A DNA stretch of 64,000 bases from Corynebacterium epidermidicanis. Lineage in GTDB: Bacteria; Actinomycetota; Actinomycetes; Mycobacteriales; Mycobacteriaceae. The notes under the pieces are model-generated. The model had not been told where the DNA came from, made no database searches, and saw nothing but the letters and a program-made list of their open reading frames with translations. Positions 9,505-18,286 of this stretch are shown piece by piece. The DNA lies in contig NZ_CP011541.1 in the NCBI RefSeq assembly GCF_001021025.1, forward strand, positions 1,302,001 to 1,366,000, read 5' to 3'. Position 1 is the stretch's first letter; every line of letters starts with the position of its first letter. Position numbers and translations under genes: made by a program.

Positions 9505-10964
9505 GGCATCTCCCCTCGTGGGTGCGCAGCCAGATAGGCGATGAGTTCGTCCACCCGCTCGTCCACAGCCGCAAAGGGATCGACGAGTTCCACCACCTTG
9601 GGCTCGGGCCGATTAACTTTTAGCCGCGTCCAATCCACGGTCGTGGGCGCTTGATGCTCCAGCGCGGCGGATAAGAACCGCCCCCGCAGGTGCGCCCGCG
9701 TGCTCGCAGGGGGCGTATCGACGCTCTCCGCGATCGCCTCGTCCGTGGTCCACCGATTGATCAGCCCGCGGTTCAACAGCACGGAATAAAGGCCTCTGCC
9801 TGGCCTAATGTCATGGTAAGCGAGGTCGATCTGCGCGAGCTTGGGGTGGTCGATTTCAAAACCAAAGCGATCCTGATAGCGCTGCAACAACTGCCTTTTG
9901 ATAATCCAGTCGATGTCCTTGTCCACCGCACTGAAGTCGCCGGTTTCAATTGCGTCCAACACCCGACCCCACAGCTCAACAACGCGTTCGAATTCCCGCT
10001 GCGGGGTTGCGGAAACTAGGTCAGTCCGGCTGACCAAACGATCTTGACGCTGTCCTAGCCAGTCCTTGGCTGCGGTATGGAAAGTGCGCTGGATCTCGAG
10101 CGCAGTGATCGTGCGGCCGTCGCGCAGTCGCACAACGGTGCCGCCGGTGGTATCCCTAGCGATCTCGCGGATCGACTCGATATCGTCTGCCAATTCGAGG
10201 TCTGGCAGTGCGACATCGGCCTCGATCATCTCCAAGACCAGTTCCGTCGCGCCGATTTTCAACGCGAAGGTGGGCTCGGCCATATTGGAGTCGCCGACGA
10301 TGACATGCAGGCGCCGATACAAGTTGGAATCCGCGTGCGGCTCGTCACGGGTATTGATGATGGGGCGGGACCGAGTGGTTGCCGAGGACACCCCTTCCCA
10401 CACGTGATCCGCACGTTGTGAAACGCAGTAACCCGCGCCATACTTCGTGCTGGCCGAACCAAGGAACGGGCGGTAAACCAACCCAGCGCCCACGATCAGT
10501 TGCCGGGTGATCAAAAACGGCATGAGTTGGCGCCCCAGCGTTCGCAACACTGCGCTACGGGAGACCAGATAGTTTTCGTGGCAACCGTAGGAGTTTCCTT
10601 GCGAGTCCACGTTGTTTTTGAACAGGAACACCTTCGCCGGCATACCCTGCTTGGCTAGCTGCTGCTCCGCCTGAACCGCTAAGTCATTCAGGATCACGTC
10701 TCCCGAGCGCTCGTAGTTGAGCAGTTGCGTAATGGAGTCGCATTCCGCGGTGGCGTATTCCGGGTGAGAGCCTACGTCGAGGTAGAGGCGCGCGGCATTG
10801 CGCGTGAAGACATTTGAGGAAGCATATTCCGCTACCACCGGGCGAAACACGTAACGAGCGATGTCGTCCGGGCCCCACGGTTTGCGGCTGGGGTCGTCGA
10901 AAAGGCAGCTGATGCCGTATTCGGTTTCGATGCCTTTGATGCGTCGAAGAAGCGCCTCACCCAC
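9501..10964 (-). CDS. pafA: Pup-protein ligase PafA
   Basis: PafA activates the C-terminal Glu of Pup with ATP and joins it to a lysine of the target protein. The 487-residue protein starts at a GTG (10964) six bases after the pup stop region and opens with the glutamine-synthetase-like GIETEYGISC signature. Other family blocks include DVGSHPEYATAECDS, GNSYGCHENYLVSR and NTRDEPHADSNLYRRLHVIVGDSN, which build the ATP/Mg site. The homologous Dop gene lies on the other side of pup. The absence of the extra Dop loop and the order pup-pafA-pafB separate it from Dop. Confidence 0.95.
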   Translation of the reverse strand: MGEALLRRIKGIETEYGISCLFDDPSRKPWGPDDIARYVFRPVVAEYASSNVFTRNAARLYLDVGSHPEYATAECDSITQLLNYERSGDVILNDLAVQAEQQLAKQGMPAKVFLFKNNVDSQGNSYGCHENYLVSRSAVLRTLGRQLMPFLITRQLIVGAGLVYRPFLGSASTKYGAGYCVSQRADHVWEGVSSATTRSRPIINTRDEPHADSNLYRRLHVIVGDSNMAEPTFALKIGATELVLEMIEADVALPDLELADDIESIREIARDTTGGTVVRLRDGRTITALEIQRTFHTAAKDWLGQRQDRLVSRTDLVSATPQREFERVVELWGRVLDAIETGDFSAVDKDIDWIIKRQLLQRYQDRFGFEIDHPKLAQIDLAYHDIRPGRGLYSVLLNRGLINRWTTDEAIAESVDTPPASTRAHLRGRFLSAALEHQAPTTVDWTRLKVNRPEPKVVELVDPFAAVDERVDELIAYLAAHPRGEMP

Positions 10965-10970
10965 GAGTGG

Positions 10971-11156
10971 TTACTCCCCGCCTTTTTGGACGTAGGACTT
11001 TACGAATTCCTCTGCGTTGTTCTCTAGGAGGCCATCGATTTCATCCAACAGATCGTCAGTGCCGGTCGTATTGAGCTGAACCTGACCGGCGCTGGTGGTG
11101 GCGTCATCGGCATCATGGTCCCGGCCGCCGGTGGAATAAGTCTGTGGATTCGTCAT
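10971..11156 (-). CDS. pup: Prokaryotic ubiquitin-like protein Pup, mature-type GGE terminus
   Basis: A 61-residue acidic, low-complexity protein with the Pup hallmark LLDEIDGLLENNAEEFVKSYVQKGGE at its end. It ends directly in Gly-Gly-Glu. In mycobacteria Pup ends in Gln and must be deamidated by Dop before ligation; here Dop would be needed only to remove Pup. The gene is followed after a few bases by pafA and preceded by dop. I see no prcB/prcA between dop and pup, where they would lie in mycobacteria. Confidence 0.96.
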   Translation of the reverse strand: MTNPQTYSTGGRDHDADDATTSAGQVQLNTTGTDDLLDEIDGLLENNAEEFVKSYVQKGGE

Positions 11157-11191
11157 GGGTTACCTTTCAACTGGCTGGACTTCTAAACAGA

Positions 11192-12730
11192 TTACGCGCT
11201 CGGGTGCGCAATGCGTTGGACAAGTGCCGGGGCGTGGTGCTCGAGGGCATCGACTAGCTCGGGCGCGGTGGTGCCCGCTGACGCCAGCTTTTCGACGTCC
11301 GTTCGCGTCAACAAATCCAAGCGCGGGAGATAGATTCGGGCGGCGGCGGTGGCGCTGGTCGCGAGTTGAATCGTGTCCCAGGATGCCGCCAATACCTCTG
11401 ATCCCCAGCGTTGCATGACCATCCCGCGGAAATAAGCCCGAGAATCAGCAGGCGGTTCATCCGCTGCGGCGGCGATGGCGCTGGCATCGACTAGGGTGCG
11501 CATTCGCTGTTTGCGAACTAAGGCATGGTAGAGCGATTTTTCCGGATCGATCGAGCAATACTGCAGGTCAATCAGGGCGATCTTGGGGTCGGACCACGTG
11601 AGACCACGATCGATAAAACCGCGCATCAACGCGAGTTTTGCGGTCCAATCCAACAGGTGCGCCGTCTGTAAGGGATCACTTTCGAGCAGATCCATGACCT
11701 CGCCCCACAGCTGATGGACTTTGAGATCAACTTCGGTGACTGGGGTGCACCGTCGATGGTATTCGCGCAGAATGTCGAGCGCAGTTATGCTGCGCCCGTC
11801 GCGTACATCTAAGCGGTGCGTGAGGGTGAGGTCCCGGGAGACGCGCTGGACTTCGCGGACGGCGTCGACAAGCTGCAGGTCGCGGAATTCTACCCCCTGT
11901 TCGATGGCATCGAGGACCAAGCTGGTCATACCGAGCTTGAGGAAGTTTGACGTATGCGACATGTTCGCATCGCCGATGATGACGTGCAGTCGGCCGAATT
12001 CACCTTCTGAGGCGTGGGGTTCGTCCCGGGTGTTGATGATGCCCCGGTTGAGGGTGGTCTCCAGGGAGATTTCCTGCTCGATGTAATCGGCGCGTTGAGA
12101 GATCTGGAAGCCGGGAATTTCGCCGCGTACCCCCAGGCCGACTCGGCCGGCACCGGTGATGACTTGCCGTGCCACGAAGAACGGGATGAGGGACTGTGCC
12201 AGCACATCGAAGTCGGTAGACCTTGAATAGAGATAGTTTTCGTGACTGCCGAAACTGGCGCCTTTGCCATCCACGTTGTGCTTATAGATCTGCAGTGGCG
12301 GGCAGGGTTCATGTCCTGCCACCGCAGACTTACCCTGGGCAGCAAGCTCCGTCGTGGCGGCTACCGCGCGAGAGACGATGAGGTCGCCAGCCGCGTCGTA
12401 GATGAACGCGTCCCACGCGTTGGTGGTCTCTGGGGCGGAATACTCCGGGTGGGCGTGGTCGACATAAAAGCGGGCGCCATTGCTGGTCACCATGTTTGCT
12501 ACCCCGACAGCGTTCGGATCGATCACCGGCACGGTGTGATAGCGCTTGAGGTCGAATCCGCGCTGGTCGCGCAAGGGGTGCTCGCTGGCGAAGTCCCAGT
12601 GGGATCGTCGTGCGGAGACTTTCGCGGCGTAGCTCACCACCAGATGCGTGGAGGTAATGATCGGGCTGAGTGTTGGCATCGTCGGGCTGGCGATGCCGTA
12701 TTCAGTTTCGGTGCCCAAAAATCGCGACAT
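11192..12730 (-). CDS. dop: Depupylase Dop
   Basis: This 512-residue PafA homologue begins MSRFLGTETEYGIASPTMPT and has the Dop-specific extra segment near residues 35-70 (LVVSYAAKVSARRSHWDF…). It shares SFGSHENYLYSRSTDFD, NTRDEPHASEGEFGRLHVIIGDANMSH and IALIDLQY blocks with the ligase. Dop hydrolyses the isopeptide bond between Pup and its target. Because Pup already ends in Glu, its deamidase activity would have no substrate. It lies 12 bp downstream of the ARC ATPase gene and 35 bp upstream of pup. Confidence 0.95.
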   Translation of the reverse strand: MSRFLGTETEYGIASPTMPTLSPIITSTHLVVSYAAKVSARRSHWDFASEHPLRDQRGFDLKRYHTVPVIDPNAVGVANMVTSNGARFYVDHAHPEYSAPETTNAWDAFIYDAAGDLIVSRAVAATTELAAQGKSAVAGHEPCPPLQIYKHNVDGKGASFGSHENYLYSRSTDFDVLAQSLIPFFVARQVITGAGRVGLGVRGEIPGFQISQRADYIEQEISLETTLNRGIINTRDEPHASEGEFGRLHVIIGDANMSHTSNFLKLGMTSLVLDAIEQGVEFRDLQLVDAVREVQRVSRDLTLTHRLDVRDGRSITALDILREYHRRCTPVTEVDLKVHQLWGEVMDLLESDPLQTAHLLDWTAKLALMRGFIDRGLTWSDPKIALIDLQYCSIDPEKSLYHALVRKQRMRTLVDASAIAAAADEPPADSRAYFRGMVMQRWGSEVLAASWDTIQLATSATAAARIYLPRLDLLTRTDVEKLASAGTTAPELVDALEHHAPALVQRIAHPSA

Positions 12731-12742
12731 AATCTGTATCTC

Positions 12743-14287
12743 CTAACCGATGATCCGCACGTTGGTAATCGTGCCTGCGTGCCGCGAAACCCCGGTGGCT
12801 GCAATCCGCGCCCATTCATCCGGGCTGGACGTGTTCGGTAGGTCTTCGTTCTCGCGGTTTTCCGCGTCAATTGCGCTGATCAAGTGGTCCACGGTGATGC
12901 CGGAGCCACACCCGGCCAAGTGGTCTTTGATGGCGAGCTTCTTCGCTCGGCTCACCACATTCGCGATCATCGCACCGGAGACGAAGTCGCGGTAATGCAA
13001 AATTTCCTGCTCGCCCGTCGAATACGTCAGTTCTACGAAAGGGCGATCGGCGTAAATGTGGGTCACTGCGGCGTCGATAAGCAATTCGGCGGGCGCGGCG
13101 AGCGGTAGGTCGGAGCGGATGTGCTTGGCAAAAATGTCGGCGGCAGCGCTTTGCGACGGCCGATCCACGCGGATCTTGACGTCGAGGCGCCCAGGGCGCA
13201 GGATCGCGGGGTCGATGAGTTCCTCGCGGTTGGTTGCACCGATAACGATCACGTTGCTGAGCTTTTCCACGCCGTCGAGTTCTGCCAGCAGCTGTGGCAC
13301 CACGGTGGTTTCCATGTCTGAGCTCACACCGGAGCCACGGGTGCGGAAGATTGATTCCATCTCATCGAAGAAGATGATGACGGGCTTGCCGTCGCTGGCC
13401 AGCTCGCGGGCACGCTCGAAAATGAGACGGATTTGGCGCTCCGTTTCGCCCACATACTTATTGAGCAGCTCCGGGCCCTTAATGTTGAGGAAGTACGAGC
13501 CAGATTCGCTGCCCATACGCACCGCCAGCGAATGGGCCACTGCCTGGGCAATCATCGTCTTGCCACAGCCGGGCGGGCCGTAAAGTAGCACGCCCTTCGG
13601 CGGGTGTAGTTCATAGGCTTGGAAAAGCTCGGGGTGGGCAAAAGGCAACTCGACGGCGTCCTGAATCTGCTCGATCTGGTTGTGCAAGCCACCGACGTCC
13701 GCGTACGTCACATCTGGGACGATCTCCAGCGCCAGGCGGTTGACTTCCGTCTTTGGAATCACCTCAAAGGCATAGCCGGCCTTGGTGTCCACCAGCAACG
13801 TGTCCCCGGGGCGGGGCGCACGATCACCAGTCTGCAGCGCGCCGGCAAGCTTGACGACGACCTCTTCGCCTGAATGGTCCTGGACCAACGCACGGTTGCC
13901 ATCGATGGTCTCCGTGAGGGTGGCTAATTGGCCAGAATCAGTGTGGCCACAGGCTTCCACTACAACGCTTCCCTCCCCGAGTCGCACCCGTATGCCCGGA
14001 ACCAACGAAGCACGATCCAAGGTGGGGTCGATCATCAGCCGCATGTGTCGGTTGCCGGTGAAAACCTCGGCTGAGCGGCCGTTATCTTCGGTGCCCAGGT
14101 AAGTGCCGTAGGTGGATGGCGGGGTGTTGAGCCCTTCGAGTTCCTCGTACAGCACTTGCAGCTTGTCGCGCGAGGCTTTGAGCAACTCGGCGAGCTTGGC
14201 ATTGCGGGTGCCAAGCTCATGATTTTTGTTTTGGAGCGCGCGCAGCTCGGCCCGCAACTCCGTCACAGTGGGACTGGAAGAAGTCAT
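12743..14287 (-). CDS. arc: ARC/Mpa-type AAA+ ATPase, lacking the proteasome-docking tail
   Basis: From ATG at 14287 (GGAGG just upstream; an in-frame TTG lies three codons earlier) the protein has 514 residues: an N-terminal coiled coil (~8-52) that in Mpa binds Pup, two OB-like segments, and one AAA domain with Walker A GPPGCGKT (~237-244), Walker B FFDEMES and an [21 protein letters not shown] arginine-finger region. Mycobacterial Mpa ends in GQYL, which opens the 20S gate; this protein ends in NVRIIG and has no such tail. With no proteasome gene beside it, it probably unfolds or extracts pupylated proteins without degrading them through a 20S core. Upstream is a small membrane protein gene and trmI. 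Confidence 0.94.
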   Translation of the reverse strand: MTSSSPTVTELRAELRALQNKNHELGTRNAKLAELLKASRDKLQVLYEELEGLNTPPSTYGTYLGTEDNGRSAEVFTGNRHMRLMIDPTLDRASLVPGIRVRLGEGSVVVEACGHTDSGQLATLTETIDGNRALVQDHSGEEVVVKLAGALQTGDRAPRPGDTLLVDTKAGYAFEVIPKTEVNRLALEIVPDVTYADVGGLHNQIEQIQDAVELPFAHPELFQAYELHPPKGVLLYGPPGCGKTMIAQAVAHSLAVRMGSESGSYFLNIKGPELLNKYVGETERQIRLIFERARELASDGKPVIIFFDEMESIFRTRGSGVSSDMETTVVPQLLAELDGVEKLSNVIVIGATNREELIDPAILRPGRLDVKIRVDRPSQSAAADIFAKHIRSDLPLAAPAELLIDAAVTHIYADRPFVELTYSTGEQEILHYRDFVSGAMIANVVSRAKKLAIKDHLAGCGSGITVDHLISAIDAENRENEDLPNTSSPDEWARIAATGVSRHAGTITNVRIIG

Positions 14288-14338
14288 ACCCTCCAATGTA
14301 GCTGGTACAAAGGTCCGCTTGCTGCAAGGATGCTAACT

Positions 14339-14373
14339 GGAGAGGGAATGTGGGTGCCGCCCGTTCCCTCTCC
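14339..14373. terminator. Perfect 10-bp inverted repeat between ARC and the small membrane protein gene
   Basis: GGAGAGGGAA at 14339-14348 is an exact inverted repeat of TTCCCTCTCC at 14364-14373 with a 15-base GC-rich loop. It lies just after the stop of the 40-residue ORF and before the ARC start, in minus-strand reading. No clear T-run follows, so it may be a processing or partial termination site rather than a full intrinsic terminator. Confidence 0.5.
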
Positions 14374-14388
14374 GGGCCCCACCCCGCA

Positions 14389-14511
14389 CTACAAATCACG
14401 CTCGCCGGGGTTCTTACGATCCTTGGCCCACTTCCTAATCCAAATTGTCCCCAGAATGAGAACAATCAGAATCAGAATGGCGGTACCAATGTAAATAGCT
14501 TCAGAGGACAT
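14389..14511 (-). CDS. 40-residue single-span membrane protein (unrecognised)
   Basis: A short open frame of 40 residues with an ATG at 14511 and TAG stop. An AAAGGG lies about 10 bases upstream of the ATG, a usable ribosome binding site. The product starts MSSEAIYIGTAILILIVLILG, with one strong hydrophobic helix (~residues 6-25), and ends in a highly charged tail (RKWAKDRKNPGERDL). This N-out/C-in layout is typical of small actinobacterial membrane proteins. It is wedged between trmI and the ARC ATPase on the same strand. I cannot assign a function; it is too short for default ORF cut-offs. Confidence 0.68.
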   Translation of the reverse strand: MSSEAIYIGTAILILIVLILGTIWIRKWAKDRKNPGERDL

Positions 14512-14566
14512 GTTTTCTACCCTTTCGATAGTAATTGCTTATTGCAATTCTCCAGGATAGCGAAAC

Positions 14567-15406
14567 CTAGCGACGGGCGCGACGCTGTGGGCGTGGCGCT
14601 ACGGTGCCATCTGCTAGCCGACGAGCCCAGATTAGGAAGGCCGTGTGGGCATTCATCCGGTGCTCTGGACGGGTTGCCAACCCCTCCACTTTCCATTCAC
14701 GCACAAGCGATTCCCACGCCTTCGGCTCGGTAAAGCACTTGAGTTCACGCAGCCCTTCCATGACTTTCATCAGCTGCGGCACCGTGGCCACGTAGGTCAT
14801 GAATACCCCGCCCGGCACCAGCAGCTTTGAGCAGGTCTCCAGGCATTCCCATGGCTCGAGCATGTCCAAGATGATGCGGTCGACCGGTTGGCCGCCAACA
14901 TCATCCAAGGTGACCTCCTTCAGGTCACCCAAACGCGGGCTCCAGGTATCAGGGCGACCACCAAACCAACCATCGACATTGGATTCGGCGTATTCCAGGT
15001 GATCCTCACGGATTTCGTAAGAAATCAGCTCGCCGGTCGGTCCGATCGCACGCAACAAGGCCATCGATAGCGCTCCGGAGCCCGCTCCGGCTTCCAGGAC
15101 GCGGGCACCTGGGAAGATATCGCCCTCGACCAAGATTTGTGCGGTGTCCTTGGGGTAAATAACGGCAGCGCCTCGCGGCATGGAGAGGATATGGTCTACC
15201 AGCAGGTGGCGGAAGCACAGGTACTCCCCACCCATCGCAGTTTTGTACACGGTGCCTTCGTGCTTTCCGGCGATCTCATCGTGGGGGATGATGCCCTTGT
15301 GGGTATGAAGTGCACCTCCGGGTTCCAGGATGATCGTGAAGTGACGGCGTTTGGCGTCGGTGAGCTGGACGCGGTCGCCGTATTGAAATGGGCCGGAGTT
15401 AGCCAT
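14567..15406 (-). CDS. trmI: tRNA (adenine-58-N1)-methyltransferase TrmI
   Basis: This 279-residue protein has an N-terminal beta domain (GPFQYGDRVQLTDAKRRHFTIIL) and a Rossmann methyltransferase domain with the SAM loop VLEAGAGSGALSMAL (~100-115), EIREDHLEYAESN and LDMLEPWE (the ILDxxEPW catalytic motif). TrmI forms a tetramer and methylates A58 in the T-loop of tRNA. The basic C-terminal tail (APRPQRRARR) is common in actinobacterial copies. Gene order trmI-ARC-dop-pup agrees with mycobacteria (Rv2118c-mpa-dop-pup). Confidence 0.95.
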   Translation of the reverse strand: MANSGPFQYGDRVQLTDAKRRHFTIILEPGGALHTHKGIIPHDEIAGKHEGTVYKTAMGGEYLCFRHLLVDHILSMPRGAAVIYPKDTAQILVEGDIFPGARVLEAGAGSGALSMALLRAIGPTGELISYEIREDHLEYAESNVDGWFGGRPDTWSPRLGDLKEVTLDDVGGQPVDRIILDMLEPWECLETCSKLLVPGGVFMTYVATVPQLMKVMEGLRELKCFTEPKAWESLVREWKVEGLATRPEHRMNAHTAFLIWARRLADGTVAPRPQRRARR

Positions 15407-15488
15407 GCGCGGCCTTTCTGCTGGAAGGGAAATCGAATCGAAACTTCAGGCACGCGCGGCATATACCCGCGCGTGCAGGGTTACTACC

Positions 15489-16748
15489 TTACAGCGTGTA
15501 CACCAAGTAGCTTTCCAGGGCCATCGTCATCCACGCCATGTCTGCGGCGCTGGCGAGCTCGCGCGCGGAGTGCATCGACAGCAGTGGGATTCCTACGTCT
15601 ACGGTCGATACGCCCAAACGGGTGGCGGTGATCGGCCCGATGGTCGATCCGCACGGGCTATTGTTATTGCCTGCGAATACCTGGCTGGGTACCCCGGCCG
15701 CGGCGCAGGCACGCTGCCACATTCCGGCCGAGCGGGCATCGGTGGCATAGCGCTGGTTGGCGTTGACCTTCAAAACTGGTCCCTGGCCAAGTACTGGATA
15801 GTTCACGGCGTCGTGGCGGGCTGCATAGTTGGGATGGATCGAGTGCGCTGCGTCGGCAGACACGCAGGTGGAACGGGCGTACATCTGATGCAAGCCTTCC
15901 GTATCGGCACCCAGAGCGGTGCCAGTGCGCACCAACACGTCCTCTAGGATTGGGCCGGCTGCCCCGTACATCGTTGCGGAACCCACTTCCTCGTGGTCAA
16001 AAGCCGCGAGCACCAAAATGTCCTCGCCGGCATCCCCAGATTCGATTGCGTTGATAAGTGCCTGCAACGACGCGTACACGCTGGAAAGATTGTCCATCCG
16101 TCCAGCGGCAATCAGCTTTGATGGGCCGAAGATCACACCGCGCGCCCCATCAACGGTAATCAGATCGTGCCCGACGATATCCTCGGCGTTCACCCCGGCC
16201 GAGGCCGCGATGATGTCCATGATCTTCAGTTCGGGATCGTCCACCGCAAAGATTGGCTGGGTGTGGGCCTGCTTATCGACGTGTAGCGCGTCGTTCGCCC
16301 CGCGGTCGAGGTGGATAGCCAGGTGCGGAATCCGCAGCATCGCTTCCGTAGTGACGAGGCGCTGGGAGCCGTCGGCAAGCTCAATGCGGCCGGCAAGCTG
16401 GAGCTCGCGATCGAACCACGATGCCAGGATTGGCCCGCCGTAGATCTCGACGCCAATTTGCTGGAAGCCACTGCCCTGCAGTTCTGGAAGCGGCTTTGCT
16501 TTGAAACCGGGTGAATCGGTGTGGGAGCCGATGATGCGGAACCCGGAACGAGGCGAGGCATCCTCCGGCACCCACCATGCCACGACGGCGCCTCCCCGAA
16601 CCATGACATGACCACCGGGGCTGGCATCCCACTGTTCGTTTTCTTCTTGGCGGACAAATCCGATGCGTTCAAGCCGATGGGCTACTTCTTCTGCAGCGTG
16701 GAAAGAGCTTGGACTAGCAGCGATGAAATCGAGGAAGGATTCAGACAT
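15489..16748 (-). CDS. M18-family aminopeptidase (aspartyl aminopeptidase type)
   Basis: A 419-residue M18 peptidase. Metal-site segments are visible: SHTDSPGFKAKP (His and Asp ligands), FAVDDPEL region, AAFDHEEVGSATMYGAAGP (Glu pair) and a late LSMHSARELAS His. M18 enzymes are cytoplasmic dodecamers that remove N-terminal residues, often acidic ones. The start ATG at 16748 gives the usual MSESFLDFIAASPSSFHA opening. It is divergent from the RecB-like gene, with about 120 bp between them. Confidence 0.93.
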   Translation of the reverse strand: MSESFLDFIAASPSSFHAAEEVAHRLERIGFVRQEENEQWDASPGGHVMVRGGAVVAWWVPEDASPRSGFRIIGSHTDSPGFKAKPLPELQGSGFQQIGVEIYGGPILASWFDRELQLAGRIELADGSQRLVTTEAMLRIPHLAIHLDRGANDALHVDKQAHTQPIFAVDDPELKIMDIIAASAGVNAEDIVGHDLITVDGARGVIFGPSKLIAAGRMDNLSSVYASLQALINAIESGDAGEDILVLAAFDHEEVGSATMYGAAGPILEDVLVRTGTALGADTEGLHQMYARSTCVSADAAHSIHPNYAARHDAVNYPVLGQGPVLKVNANQRYATDARSAGMWQRACAAAGVPSQVFAGNNNSPCGSTIGPITATRLGVSTVDVGIPLLSMHSARELASAADMAWMTMALESYLVYTL

Positions 16749-16870
16749 ACCTTATAGCTTGCCACTTCTGGCTACCGTTGGCTGGAAAAGCCACGATTGG
16801 AAAATTGCCTCATCGGGGTGCATCCCGGTCCGTACAGACGCTGAAAGAAAGGCTAGACTGGGTGGTCATT

Positions 16871-17707
16871 ATGGCTAGCAAACCAAAACTTCTTGCGCTG
16901 TCTCCTTCGCGGGCCAGTGACTATGAACAATGCCCGCTGCTTTACCGTCTCCGCGCGATCGACCGGATCCCGGAGCCAACCACGATCGCCCAGGTCAAGG
17001 GCACTCTCGTGCATGCGGTGTTGGAAGAGATGCATAAGCTCCCGCGGGAGCAGCGAACGTATCCGGCAGCGGTAAAAAGGCTAAAGCCACATTGGGCGCT
17101 CTTGACGGCTGCAGACCCATCGCTAGATGAACTTGTTCCTGAAGCAGATTTGTACGATTTCCTCGTGGAGGCGCGCACGTTGCTGCGGGGCTACTTCCAC
17201 ATGGAAAACCCACAGGGTTTCGACGCCCACGAGTGCGAGATGTATGTAGATACCGTCCTGCCGAATGGTGTCCCCGTGCGTGGCTTCATCGATCGCGTTG
17301 ACATCGCCCCGACCGGCGAAGTTCGCGTCGTTGATTATAAGACGGGCAAGAAGCCCAAACCGCAATACAGCCAGCAAGCAAAATTTCAGATGCGTTTCTA
17401 CGCTCTCGTCTACTGGCGATTGTTCGACACCATTCCAGCCCAGCTGCGGCTGATGTACCTCAAGGTCATGGACCATTTAGTGCTGCAACCGTCCCGGGAA
17501 GAGCTAGAGTTCTTCGAGCGTGATCTGGGAGATCTTTGGGGCAAGATCGAGCAGGACGGCAAGGCTGGCACTTTCCGGCCGAAGACCTCCAAGCTGTGCG
17601 ATTGGTGTTCTTTCCAGAAGATGTGCCCAGCGTTTGGTGGCACCCCACCCGAATATCCTGGTTGGCCTGGTAGTGTCGCTGATCTAGTCGAGCCCGCCGA
17701 GCAATAG
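16871..17707 (+). CDS. RecB-family (PD-D/E-XK) exonuclease with iron-sulfur cysteine cluster
   Basis: From ATG at 16871 the product has 278 residues, the same length as the mycobacterial neighbour of trmI (Rv2119 family); an in-frame ATG at 16778 would add 31 poorly conserved residues. The N-terminal SRASDYEQCPLLYRLR carries the first Cys, VRVVDYKTGKKP is the catalytic D-x(n)-K motif, and CDWCSFQKMCPAFGG gives the remaining three Cys of an AddB/Cas4-like 4Fe-4S site. It is a stand-alone nuclease domain without helicase. Its last 24 bases overlap the 3' end of the convergent DUF624 gene. Confidence 0.88.
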   Translation: MASKPKLLALSPSRASDYEQCPLLYRLRAIDRIPEPTTIAQVKGTLVHAVLEEMHKLPREQRTYPAAVKRLKPHWALLTAADPSLDELVPEADLYDFLVEARTLLRGYFHMENPQGFDAHECEMYVDTVLPNGVPVRGFIDRVDIAPTGEVRVVDYKTGKKPKPQYSQQAKFQMRFYALVYWRLFDTIPAQLRLMYLKVMDHLVLQPSREELEFFERDLGDLWGKIEQDGKAGTFRPKTSKLCDWCSFQKMCPAFGGTPPEYPGWPGSVADLVEPAEQ

Positions 17708-18277
17708 CGCCACCAGGTACCACGCCAGCGCGGGGCCGATGAGAACGCTAAATAGCGCGATCGCTGCCCACTGCCCAGGCAGCGCGAGTACGAGCGCAGG
17801 CACGGTCAATAGTGCAACAGCGGCCAGGATGGATCTCGGCAGAAAACGGACTGCGGCCCACACTGCTTGCCTTATCGACGCCATCCCGCGCCCCCACAAC
17901 ACGAAGTACCACGCGATTAGCGCGGTCAGTAGTAAGACTCCGGAGCCAAGCGATCCCATGACTACCGTGTAGGCTTCCCGCGACACATTGGCCCGGTTGA
18001 TGATCAAGTATTCATAGCTGCAGACCAGGAAAAAAATAAGTAGCACAGCCGAAGCAAGCAATCCACGGGGTATGTCGCGACGAAACTCATGAAAGAAGTC
18101 TCGAACCGGGCGGACGGCTTCTTCCCGGCTCAGGCGTTGGGTTTGGGTGGCTAGCGCTTTAGTGGCTGGCCCGATGCTTACCAATGGCAGACTGCTGATG
18201 AGGAAACAGAAGTTTAGAATCACCAGGTCAGCAGCCAAGTCGAGCGCTGCGTAGAGTCTGCCGTTGGGGTCGAACAC
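17684..18277 (-). CDS. DUF624/YesL-family membrane protein
   Basis: A 197-residue protein with four to five hydrophobic segments and the family opening MFDPNGRLYAALDLAADLVILNFCFLI, followed by SLPLVSIGPATKAL. YesL-type proteins are commonly encoded beside carbohydrate ABC transporters of the Ugp/Lpl type, but their role is not established. The GTG start at 18277 is only nine bases after the stop of the permease gene, so it is the last gene of the sugar-transport operon. Its 3' end overlaps the convergent nuclease gene by 24 bp. Confidence 0.85.
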   Translation of the reverse strand: MFDPNGRLYAALDLAADLVILNFCFLISSLPLVSIGPATKALATQTQRLSREEAVRPVRDFFHEFRRDIPRGLLASAVLLIFFLVCSYEYLIINRANVSREAYTVVMGSLGSGVLLLTALIAWYFVLWGRGMASIRQAVWAAVRFLPRSILAAVALLTVPALVLALPGQWAAIALFSVLIGPALAWYLVALLLGGLD

Positions 18278-18286
18278 AGTGGATGT

